Assembly: GCF_019704555.1 (NCBI RefSeq)
Contig: NZ_AP024745.1
Span: 2,290,001-2,354,000 of the forward strand
Source of the DNA: Actinoplanes sp. L3-i22
Lineage (GTDB): Bacteria; Actinomycetota; Actinomycetes; Mycobacteriales; Micromonosporaceae
Direction: 5' to 3'
Length of the DNA: 64,000 bases
In this document: positions 8,580 to 14,973 of the stretch, in pieces
Layout of the letters: every line of letters begins with the position of its first letter
Numbering within the stretch: the stretch's first letter is position 1
Translations under genes and position numbers: made by a program
Notes under the pieces: model-generated
Database searches by the model: none
The model's input: only the letters and a program-made list of their open reading frames with translations
What the model was told of the DNA's origin: nothing

Positions 8580-8604
8580 GCATGGCCTCCTGAAGGCTCC
8601 CTGC

Positions 8605-8637
8605 GGACCACTCCGGCGGATCGCGCCGCAGTGGTCC
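8605..8637. promoter_or_regulatory. Interrupted palindrome in hmgA leader
   Basis: Outer arms GGACCACT (8605-8612) and AGTGGTCC (8630-8637) and inner arms GGCG (8615-8618) and CGCC (8624-8627) share one centre at 8621. It lies 26 bp before the hmgA start, where a repressor could block the promoter or leader. Confidence 0.5.
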
Positions 8638-8647
8638 CTGGACATGC

Positions 8648-8676
8648 AGTCGTCACCAGGGGTGGTGGTGACGACT
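8648..8676. promoter_or_regulatory. 10-bp inverted repeat in the hmgA/TetR region
   Basis: AGTCGTCACC (8648-8657) and GGTGACGACT (8667-8676) form perfect arms around a 9-nt spacer. Candidate operator for the adjacent TetR regulator. Confidence 0.5.
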
Positions 8677-8725
8677 CCGTGTGCTACGGAATTTACGAGG
8701 CGGTAACAGACTGCACAAGTGGTCT

Positions 8726-8763
8726 CGTAGGTTCGCACCGCGATCAAATCCCGGTAACCTACG
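8726..8763. promoter_or_regulatory. 8-bp inverted repeat just upstream of the TetR gene
   Basis: CGTAGGTT (8726-8733) and AACCTACG (8756-8763) flank 22 nt and end 17 bp before the TetR start codon. The right arm covers TAACCT, a possible -10 box, fitting autoregulation. Confidence 0.45.
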
Positions 8764-8780
8764 CGCGGGAAGGGGATTAC

Positions 8781-9362
8781 GTGCCGAAGATCGTCGATCA
8801 CGATCAGCGTCGTTCCGAGATCATCGAGGCGTTTCTCACCGTCGTCTCGCGCGACGGGCTGGCCGCCGCCACCAGCCGGGCCATCGCCGCCGAGCTGAAC
8901 ATCGGCACCGGCGCCCTCTGGCACTACTTCGACGGCTTCGACGAGGTCGCCGCCGGCGCCTACCTGCGGATCACCGACCGCACCAACCGCCGGATCGCCG
9001 CCGCGACCGCCGGGCTGCGGGGGCTCGCCGCGTTCTACGCGATGATCCGCGAGATCCTCCCGCTGACCAAGGAGACGCTGGACGAGGCGTTCGTGGTCGT
9101 CGGCTTCTGGGGCCGCCTCGCCGCCAACTCCAAGATCGAGGAGGCGCCGGAGCTCGGCGACGTCTGGGCCGGCCAGATGGCCGACCACTTCCGCGAGGCG
9201 ATCGCGGACGGCGAGCTGCGGCCGGACTTCCCGATCCCGGACGTGATCGACACCCTCCTGACGATCTGCCTTGGCCAGCAGGTCAACGCCGTGATGACGA
9301 TGGTCGACCCGAGCCGGCTGGTCGCCATGGTCGATCATTGCCTGCGCCCTTGGCGCCTTTAG
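8781..9362 (+). CDS. TetR family regulator, probably of the hmgA operon
   Basis: A 193-residue protein beginning at GTG 8781 with GGAAGGGGA just upstream. The first about 55 residues are a TetR DNA-binding domain (RRSEIIEAFLTVVSRDGL then TSRAIAAELNIGTGALWHYF with the recognition helix). The C-terminal ligand-binding part has no evident family. It is transcribed divergently from hmgA, and the region between carries three inverted repeats, so it most likely represses homogentisate catabolism and itself (inference). The ligand is unknown. Confidence 0.9.
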   Translation: MPKIVDHDQRRSEIIEAFLTVVSRDGLAAATSRAIAAELNIGTGALWHYFDGFDEVAAGAYLRITDRTNRRIAAATAGLRGLAAFYAMIREILPLTKETLDEAFVVVGFWGRLAANSKIEEAPELGDVWAGQMADHFREAIADGELRPDFPIPDVIDTLLTICLGQQVNAVMTMVDPSRLVAMVDHCLRPWRL

Positions 9363-9460
9363 AACCCTTGCTTGGGTACGGCACCAGCCCCCGGCCGCCA
9401 GCAGCCCCCTGAGCCCCGCCCGTCGAAGTCCGCCTGGCGCCCGCGCGCCCGGCGCCCGCG

Positions 9461-9585
9461 CGCACGTCGGCCCCGCGCACGTCGGCCCCGCGCACGTCGG
9501 CCCCGCGCACGTCGGCCCCGCGCACGTCGGCCCCGCGCACGTCGGCCCCGCGCACGTCGGCCCTGTGCACGTCGGCCCCGCGCGC
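9461..9585. repeat. 15-bp tandem repeat, eight copies
   Basis: The unit CGCACGTCGGCCCCG recurs with exact 15-bp spacing: the GTCGG core lies at 9466, 9481, 9496, 9511, 9526, 9541, 9556 and 9571. Only the junction before the last copy (TGTG for GCGC-type bases) differs. Spacing without variable spacers excludes CRISPR. Confidence 0.9.
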
Positions 9586-9790
9586 AGCCCGTGCTCGCGC
9601 TCACTTCCGCAGCCCCGCGAGCAACACTCGTGGCAACCGTAGGCACCAGCTCGTTCGGCTCGGCTGGTCGTGAGGGCTGTTCAATCGCGCCGGGGCAGCC
9701 CTGACGACCAGCCGGGAGCTTGCGTCGGCGGCGGAGCGCGCCCACGGCGTACCCCCGAGGCCACCGCAATCGGCAACTCCCGCCGGTGGC

Positions 9791-9914
9791 GGCCGCAGCC
9801 GTGACCAACAGCGGGCGGTGCCTGGCAAGCAAACAGCGAGCAGGCCGCAGCCGTGACCGACCGGCGGGCCGCGCGGGTCGCAAGCCGGCAGCGAGCAGGC
9901 CGCGGCCCGCGACC
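9791..9914. repeat. Imperfect 52-55 bp direct repeats
   Basis: GGCCGCAGCCGTGACC occurs at 9791 and 9843, and a degenerate third copy GGCCGCGGCCCGCGACC at 9898; intervening text GGCAAGC...CAGCGAGCA also partly repeats. Non-coding; no known element recognised. Confidence 0.5.
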
Positions 9915-9997
9915 ATGATCAACGGCGAGCGATACCCGGCAAGCACGCCGTGACCAGGGGCGGAGGGCGCCCGGCAAGCCTTCGGGCCCGGTTCGAG

Positions 9998-10023
9998 TTA
10001 TCCACACTGGCCGGTTTTCCACA
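9998..10023 (+). promoter_or_regulatory. Two DnaA-box-like nonamers
   Basis: TTATCCACA (9998-10006) equals the strict DnaA box, and TTTTCCACA (10015-10023) follows in the same direction, 17 bp start to start. There is no dnaA/dnaN context, so this is not the replication origin; a DnaA titration or regulatory site is possible. Confidence 0.4.
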
Positions 10024-10121
10024 GGCCGCCAGCATGATCTTGGGCTTCCCGACGACAATGGCCAAAGGGCGGCCTGCCCCCGGTTGGGGTGGGGTCCCGG
10101 TGCCGCGAGATGCCGTAGGGC

Positions 10122-11027
10122 TCAAGCAAGAGCCACCGGGACCGAAACCGCCGCCCGTAGATGCGCGACGGCCCGATCCAGCGCCTCCTCCGCCGGCGCC
10201 GCGATGTCCGGCCGTACCCCGACCCCCTCCCAGTTCCCGCCGGTCAGCGGGCTGACCGACCGCGCCACCGGGATCGACGCCTCCAGATGTGGGTGGACGG
10301 CGAAGCTCTCCCGCGGATGCGCCCCGCCCCGCGTCGTCTCGCCGATGATCGTGGCCCGCCCGCGTTCCTGCAGGTCGTAGGCGAGTTCCTCACCCCCGGA
10401 GAAGGTGCTGGCGCTGGTCAGCACGGCGACCGGGCGGTCCGGTCCGAAGCGGGGCCCGGCCAGGTGCGCGGCGGTCCAGTACTGGCGGATCGCATCGTCC
10501 TTGCGGGCGTAGATGCCGCTGAGGTGGAACGGCTCCGGGCCGAACAGGTAGCTGCAGAACAGGGCGACCGTGTCGGGCACCCCGCCCCGGCAGCGCCGGA
10601 CGTCGACGATCAGCGCCGACGCACCCGCGACCAGGGTCATCGCGGCGGCGATCGGGTCGCCGGCCGTGGTGGGCGGGAAGAACAGCGGGGTGATCTCGAT
10701 GAGCCCGATGTTGTCGTCGAGGCGTTCGACCTTGCCGATGCCGCCGCCGGTGCGGGCCGCCCACTCGGCCAGTTCGGCGAGGTCGGCCTCGTCGTCGCCG
10801 TGGTCGGCGCGCAGCGGTGTCGCGCTGTGGATCAGGCGCAGATGCTTGTCGCCGTTGATCGACCGCAGGTCCTCGGTGACCCGTTCGGCCAGCTCGGCGG
10901 CGTCGAGGCCGTCCGGATAGCCGTCGAGTGCGGCGGCGATCCGAGGGGCGAGCTCGGGGAAGACGTAGTGCTCGGCGAGCAGGTCGGCGACCTGCCGTAC
11001 GACGGTGTTGATCTCGTCCTGGCGCAT
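10122..11027 (-). CDS. S41 family peptidase (tail-specific protease type)
   Basis: A 301-residue protein with an S41 N-terminal helical segment (VRQVADLLAEHYVFPELAPRI... region), then the catalytic fold: LIVDVRRCRGG strand-loop and the nucleophile in TSASTFSGGEEL, followed by GETTRGGAHP. There is no signal peptide or PDZ domain, so it should act in the cytoplasm or be released by another route; similar short proteins belong to the IRBP/TSP-like S41 branch. Start chosen at ATG 11027; a GTG at 11063 is possible and neither has a clear ribosome site. It lies 76 bp downstream of the kinase-VWA operon on the same strand and may be read through from it. Confidence 0.82.
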   Translation of the reverse strand: MRQDEINTVVRQVADLLAEHYVFPELAPRIAAALDGYPDGLDAAELAERVTEDLRSINGDKHLRLIHSATPLRADHGDDEADLAELAEWAARTGGGIGKVERLDDNIGLIEITPLFFPPTTAGDPIAAAMTLVAGASALIVDVRRCRGGVPDTVALFCSYLFGPEPFHLSGIYARKDDAIRQYWTAAHLAGPRFGPDRPVAVLTSASTFSGGEELAYDLQERGRATIIGETTRGGAHPRESFAVHPHLEASIPVARSVSPLTGGNWEGVGVRPDIAAPAEEALDRAVAHLRAAVSVPVALA

Positions 11028-11103
11028 GTCCGCAGTCAAGCACGTCGATTGACCGGGCGGCACACCGTCGTGGCGACGATGTGTCGGCCGGCGTGACCAC
11101 CCG

Positions 11104-12699
11104 CTACTGGTAGCCGCGGATCTGGCAGAACGCCTTGGTCAGGTCGGCGTTCCGGGCGTCCCACACCGCGCCCCCGGTGGACGTCGCGATCTGCTTCATC
11201 TGCGACTCGGCGGCCTCGCCGAGCATGATCGGGAACACCGCGACGTGCTGCGCGGACCCGCGGGCGGTCAGGTATTTCTTGAACGCGGCCAGATCCTTGC
11301 CCCGGTTGCTCTCGCCGTCGGTCATCAGCACGATGCTGACGAACCGGTCCTTGTCCGTGGCCGTGTCCAACCGCCGGTAGGCCTCGACCAGCGAGTCGTA
11401 CACCGCGGTGTTCCCGCCGACCTTCAACTGGTTGACCGCGGTCCGCAGCTCGTCCCGCGACGGCTGCGGGTTCCCGGCGTCCACGGTGACCGTGATCGGC
11501 GCCTTGGGACGGTCGCTGAACGGCAGCAACGTCACCTCCTCGCGGCTGCGGAACCGGCAGTACGTCCCGGTCAGTGACGTGTTCACCCCGGTCAGCCCGC
11601 TGAGCGCGGTCTTCAGCGCGGCGATCCGCGGGCCCTTCATCGACCCGGACACGTCCAGCACGTAGACCGTGCGCGACGGCCGGCGCAGCCGGTCCTGGTA
11701 CGCCGTCAGCAGCCCCTCGATCGCCGGCCGGGTCGACGGGAACGGCAGCTCCACCGGGGTCACCGGCAGTCCGGCCGGCAGCGCCACCCCGGGCACGCCG
11801 GGCCGCCGCGCGGTGGCCGCGCCGATCCGCTGCTGCACCGCCGAGCCGCGCAGGTAGTCGCCGAGCAGCTCGTGGGCGTCCCGGGCCACGGTCGACGCCC
11901 CGGTCAGCAGGGTCAGCGGATAGTCCGCGCTGACCACGCCCTCGGCCGGGTAGACCACGGTCAGCGGCTCGCTCAGCTTCCCGGAGCGGTTCAGCTCCAC
12001 CAGCGACGCCTCGTACGTGACAAGCGCGTCGACCGAGGCCCCCGGCTGCGTGAACGCGTCGGTGAGCCACCCGGACGACCCGGCGGTCACCCGCTGCCCG
12101 CTGAAGAAGCCGGTGAGCGGCGCCGCCACCCGGTTGATCGCGGCGTCGTCGAGGGCCCGGCCGGTGCCGTCGAGCGCGGTGGCGACCTCGACCAGCGCCG
12201 AGAACCCGGTGTTCGAGCTGGCCGGGTCGGTCATCGCGAACGTGAAGTCACCCCTGGCGGCCGCCGCGGCGATGTCCTTCCAGGTGACCGCGCCGGTCCA
12301 GCCGAGTCGCCGGGCGGCCGCGGCGCGCACGCCGAGCACCACCGGCGACCCCATGATCCGGGTGGCGGTGCCGAGCCGCTTCTTCGCCTCGGGGATCGTC
12401 TCCAGGTAACGGTCGGAGGAGAACCAGACGGCGTCGTACTTCCCGTCGGCCTTGCCGGTCGCGACCGTCTCGGCCCCTTCCAGACTGCCGATGAAGTCCA
12501 TCTTGACGGTCACGCCGGTGGCCTTGGCCGCCTCGTCGAGGATCGGCTGCATGTCGGCGAGCTCGCTGCCGGCCAGCACCCGCAGCGTGGTCGGCGGGCC
12601 CGGGGTGATCACCGGATCGCCGGGTGGGACGGCCGGCTTGTCGGCGGTGCAGCCGGCCAGCAGCAACGCGGTCGCGAGAAGAGCCAGGCGGCGTCTCAT
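11104..12699 (-). CDS. Lipoprotein with substrate-binding and von Willebrand A domains
   Basis: A 531-residue protein starting MRRRLALLATALLLAGC, a lipoprotein signal with lipobox LAGC (cysteine 17). Residues about 45-320 look like an extracellular solute-binding protein (PBP type II: TLRVLAGSELADMQPIL, then a hinge region TFAMTDPASSNTGFSALV typical of molybdate/sulfate-binding folds). Residues about 350-525 are a VWA domain with an intact MIDAS: DVSGSMKG, a threonine in GGNTAVYDSL, and MTDGESN. It should be anchored on the outer face of the membrane and bind a ligand and, through the MIDAS, a protein partner in a metal-dependent way. ATGA overlap with the upstream gene (12696-12699) shows coupling. 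The ligand is unknown. Confidence 0.88.
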   Translation of the reverse strand: MRRRLALLATALLLAGCTADKPAVPPGDPVITPGPPTTLRVLAGSELADMQPILDEAAKATGVTVKMDFIGSLEGAETVATGKADGKYDAVWFSSDRYLETIPEAKKRLGTATRIMGSPVVLGVRAAAARRLGWTGAVTWKDIAAAAARGDFTFAMTDPASSNTGFSALVEVATALDGTGRALDDAAINRVAAPLTGFFSGQRVTAGSSGWLTDAFTQPGASVDALVTYEASLVELNRSGKLSEPLTVVYPAEGVVSADYPLTLLTGASTVARDAHELLGDYLRGSAVQQRIGAATARRPGVPGVALPAGLPVTPVELPFPSTRPAIEGLLTAYQDRLRRPSRTVYVLDVSGSMKGPRIAALKTALSGLTGVNTSLTGTYCRFRSREEVTLLPFSDRPKAPITVTVDAGNPQPSRDELRTAVNQLKVGGNTAVYDSLVEAYRRLDTATDKDRFVSIVLMTDGESNRGKDLAAFKKYLTARGSAQHVAVFPIMLGEAAESQMKQIATSTGGAVWDARNADLTKAFCQIRGYQ

Positions 12700-13772
12700 T
12701 CCGCGCACCCCGCCGCCTTGTCCAGCAACGTCTCGAGGACCTTGTAGGCCGGCGGCTCGACCACCACCGGTGGATTGGGCCGGTCGGCGAGCGTGCGGCC
12801 CTGCGGGCGGAATCCGTACTCGGCGGCCAGGTCCTTCAAGCTCGGATCGTCGCGCAGCAGCTCGCCGACCTTGCGGCCGCCGTCGCTGAGCGGGACCAGC
12901 TCGTGCCAGGCGTACACGGTCGGGCTGGGGAACAGCAGCACGTGCTGCCCGTCCTGCGGCACCCGCTGGGTGGACACCTTGTCGAGGAACTGCGACTCGT
13001 AGACCAGCGCGATCGGCGTCCGGGTCGAGCCGCCGGTCAGGTACTCCTCGAACAGCACCCCGCTGGTGTCCGGCTTGAGCCCCTGGTCGGCCATCAGCCG
13101 GCACATGTCCGGCAGCACCTTGGTGACCGAGGCGGCCGAGGTGACCGGCTTGTCGCCGTTGAGCACCGCCGAGACGATCGACAGGAACATGATCGCCGAG
13201 TTCGAGTCGGCCGGGTCGGTGGTGCGCATCAGCACCACGTTGCCGTTGGCCGAGGCCTCGTTGCCGGGCAGCTTCTTCCAGCTGGTGCCGGCCCGGTCCA
13301 GCTCGATCAGCTTGCGGACCGAGATCACCTCCTGGCCGCCGACGGTCTGCACCACGCCGGCCCGGCGCAGCACGGTGACCGTGTCGGTGAAGGTCGCGAC
13401 GCCCATCACGGAGGCGAACGGCTTGAACGACTCCTTCACGTGCAGCGCCGACTTGATCTTCTCGGCCGTCGGGGTGCTGGACGGGAACGCGAAGTCGTAC
13501 CGCGCCGAGTCGCCGGCGAGCAGGTCGACCATCTCCCGCGAGCCGGTCGGGTCGATCCGCAGGCGCAGCCCGGCGCACTGGAAGACCTTGGCGACCCGGG
13601 GGTCGCGCAGGAACGGCTCCTTCTCCGAGCCGACGATCCCGCGCACGTCGGTGACCTTGCCGGCGCAGTTCGCGGCGTCCGCGCCGGTGCGGCCCCGGCC
13701 GAGCTTCCAGCCGACGACCAGGATCAGCGCGACGCTGATCGAGACCGCCAGCACCCGTACGAAGCCCTTCAT
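12696..13772 (-). CDS. Membrane-anchored solute-binding-like protein
   Basis: A 358-residue protein starting MKGFVRVLAVSISVALILVVGW, a single N-terminal membrane anchor or uncleaved signal; no lipobox cysteine. The remainder resembles a type II periplasmic binding protein related to the N-terminal half of its neighbour: DPADSNSAIMFLSIVSAVL parallels the neighbour's DPASSNTGFSALVEVATAL, suggesting duplication of the same fold. It lies between a Ser/Thr kinase gene and the VWA lipoprotein gene with ATGA overlaps on both sides (13769-13772; 12696-12699), so the three are one transcript. No transporter genes accompany it, so sensing or assembly is more likely than uptake (inference). Confidence 0.8.
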   Translation of the reverse strand: MKGFVRVLAVSISVALILVVGWKLGRGRTGADAANCAGKVTDVRGIVGSEKEPFLRDPRVAKVFQCAGLRLRIDPTGSREMVDLLAGDSARYDFAFPSSTPTAEKIKSALHVKESFKPFASVMGVATFTDTVTVLRRAGVVQTVGGQEVISVRKLIELDRAGTSWKKLPGNEASANGNVVLMRTTDPADSNSAIMFLSIVSAVLNGDKPVTSAASVTKVLPDMCRLMADQGLKPDTSGVLFEEYLTGGSTRTPIALVYESQFLDKVSTQRVPQDGQHVLLFPSPTVYAWHELVPLSDGGRKVGELLRDDPSLKDLAAEYGFRPQGRTLADRPNPPVVVEPPAYKVLETLLDKAAGCAE

Positions 13773-14770
13773 GCGTTCCCTTCCTTGCTCGGGGTGAAGC
13801 CCCAGGTCAGTCCGGCGCCGGCGACGGCCAGCGCGGGCACCACCCACCAGGCGGCGATCAGATCGGCGCCGAGGAGGACGCCGCCGGTCGCGGCGCCGGC
13901 GACGGCGCCGGCCGCCGGCCACCAGGACCTTTTGCGGGTACGGGGTTCCGGCGCCGGATGCACCGCCAGGTAGGCCGCCTCCCCGAACTCGGTCGCGCTC
14001 GCCCACCGCTGGTCCGGGTCCTTGGCCAGGCCCTTCGCGATCACGTCCTGGAGCGCGACCGGCACGGTGTCGGGCAGGTCCCTCGGCTCGTCGGTGAGGT
14101 GCGCGTGCAGCGGGAACGACAGCCCGGTCGGCCCGTAGGGCACCCGGCCGGCCAGGCACTCGTAGAGCACCACGGCCAGCGAGTAGATGTCCGCGCGGTG
14201 GTCCGCGGTCTGGTCGGTGAGGCGTTCCGGGGCGATGTACGGCGGCGTCCCGACCAGCTGCCCGACCCGGGTGATGTTCGGGTCGTGCGGGTCGATCCGG
14301 TGCGCGATGCCCCAGTCGATCAGGTACGCGTGGTCCGACCCGCTGCGGTGCCCGGCGTCGAGCAGGATGTTGGACGGCTTCACGTCCCGGTGCCGCAGGT
14401 TCTTGTCGTGCGCCGCGGCCAGCGCGTTCGCGACCTGCTGGATGATGTCGACGGCCCGCTCCGGGGTGAGCGGGGCGGTGCGGATCTCGGTGGCCAGGTT
14501 GCGGCCCCGGATCAGGCGCATCGCGATGTACGGCGGCGGCCCGACGCTGAAGTCGTAGACCGCCACCACGTACGGGTTCTCGATCTCGGCGGCCAGCCGC
14601 ATCTCACGTACGAAGCGCTTCCGCAGCTCAGGATCGGCCAGGGCGACCGAGGTGAGCACCTTCAGGGCGACGGTGCGCTGAGTACGCGAGTCGACGGCCT
14701 CCCACACCTCACCCATGCCACCCTTGCCGAGCAGGGTGACTTTCTGGTACGGGCCGACCATGTCGGACAA
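13769..14770 (-). CDS. Ser/Thr protein kinase with C-terminal membrane segment
   Basis: A 333-residue Hanks-type kinase. The TTG at 14770 is preferred since GGAG lies 6 nt before it; ATG 14761 is the alternative. Residues 15-20 form the glycine loop GKGGMG, K37 (VALKVL) is the ATP-anchoring lysine, the catalytic loop is HRDVKPSN (D129), and the metal-binding motif is DWG (D152) rather than DFG. APE is present as IAPERL. After residue 285 come an R/K cluster and two hydrophobic helices, so the kinase domain is cytoplasmic and the protein membrane-bound with almost no outer domain. It may therefore rely on the two co-encoded binding-protein-like partners for external sensing (inference). Divergent from the DUF3616 gene. 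Confidence 0.92.
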   Translation of the reverse strand: MSDMVGPYQKVTLLGKGGMGEVWEAVDSRTQRTVALKVLTSVALADPELRKRFVREMRLAAEIENPYVVAVYDFSVGPPPYIAMRLIRGRNLATEIRTAPLTPERAVDIIQQVANALAAAHDKNLRHRDVKPSNILLDAGHRSGSDHAYLIDWGIAHRIDPHDPNITRVGQLVGTPPYIAPERLTDQTADHRADIYSLAVVLYECLAGRVPYGPTGLSFPLHAHLTDEPRDLPDTVPVALQDVIAKGLAKDPDQRWASATEFGEAAYLAVHPAPEPRTRKRSWWPAAGAVAGAATGGVLLGADLIAAWWVVPALAVAGAGLTWGFTPSKEGNA

Positions 14771-14973
14771 GGTCCACTCCGGAGAGTCAGCAGGTAGGTG
14801 CGGGACGCCGTCATGGTAGGACCGTCGCGCCCCCTCACCAGGCCACGAACGTGTGAACAATCGGCGATCTTGAGAGGTCCGGTTCTGTTCATCCGTCGTA
14901 CCGAAATCGTTGCTCTTGAATTTTTGATGTGCGGATCCACTGCGGCGACCGTCCCGCAACGAAAGGCACCTCC

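Larger units (their letters stand above)
9363..10121. other. Repeat-rich intergenic stretch without a convincing gene
   Basis: About 760 bases between the TetR stop and the S41 peptidase stop. All six frames stay open over the central part only because a 15-bp repeat (a multiple of three) fills it; the resulting ARRPR/ADVRG peptides have no start with a ribosome site and no domain. The stretch holds the minisatellite at 9461-9585, three imperfect copies of a 52-55 bp unit at 9791-9914, and two DnaA-box-like nonamers at 9998-10023. Confidence 0.7.

Noticed and set aside
7408..8583. An open frame extending the unknown hmg-operon gene upstream through hmgA
   Set aside because: hmgA is certain in the overlapping frame and the unknown gene has its own ATG at 7407 with an ATGA overlap.
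9461..9585. Possible CRISPR array
   Set aside because: The repeats are contiguous 15-bp units without spacers, and no cas genes are present.
9283..9946. Open frames coding ADVRG, ARRPR or RGRRA repeats
   Set aside because: They exist on both strands because the 15-bp unit is a multiple of three; no ribosome site or domain supports any.
9998..10023. Chromosomal replication origin
   Set aside because: Only two boxes, and no dnaA, dnaN or gyrase genes in the window.
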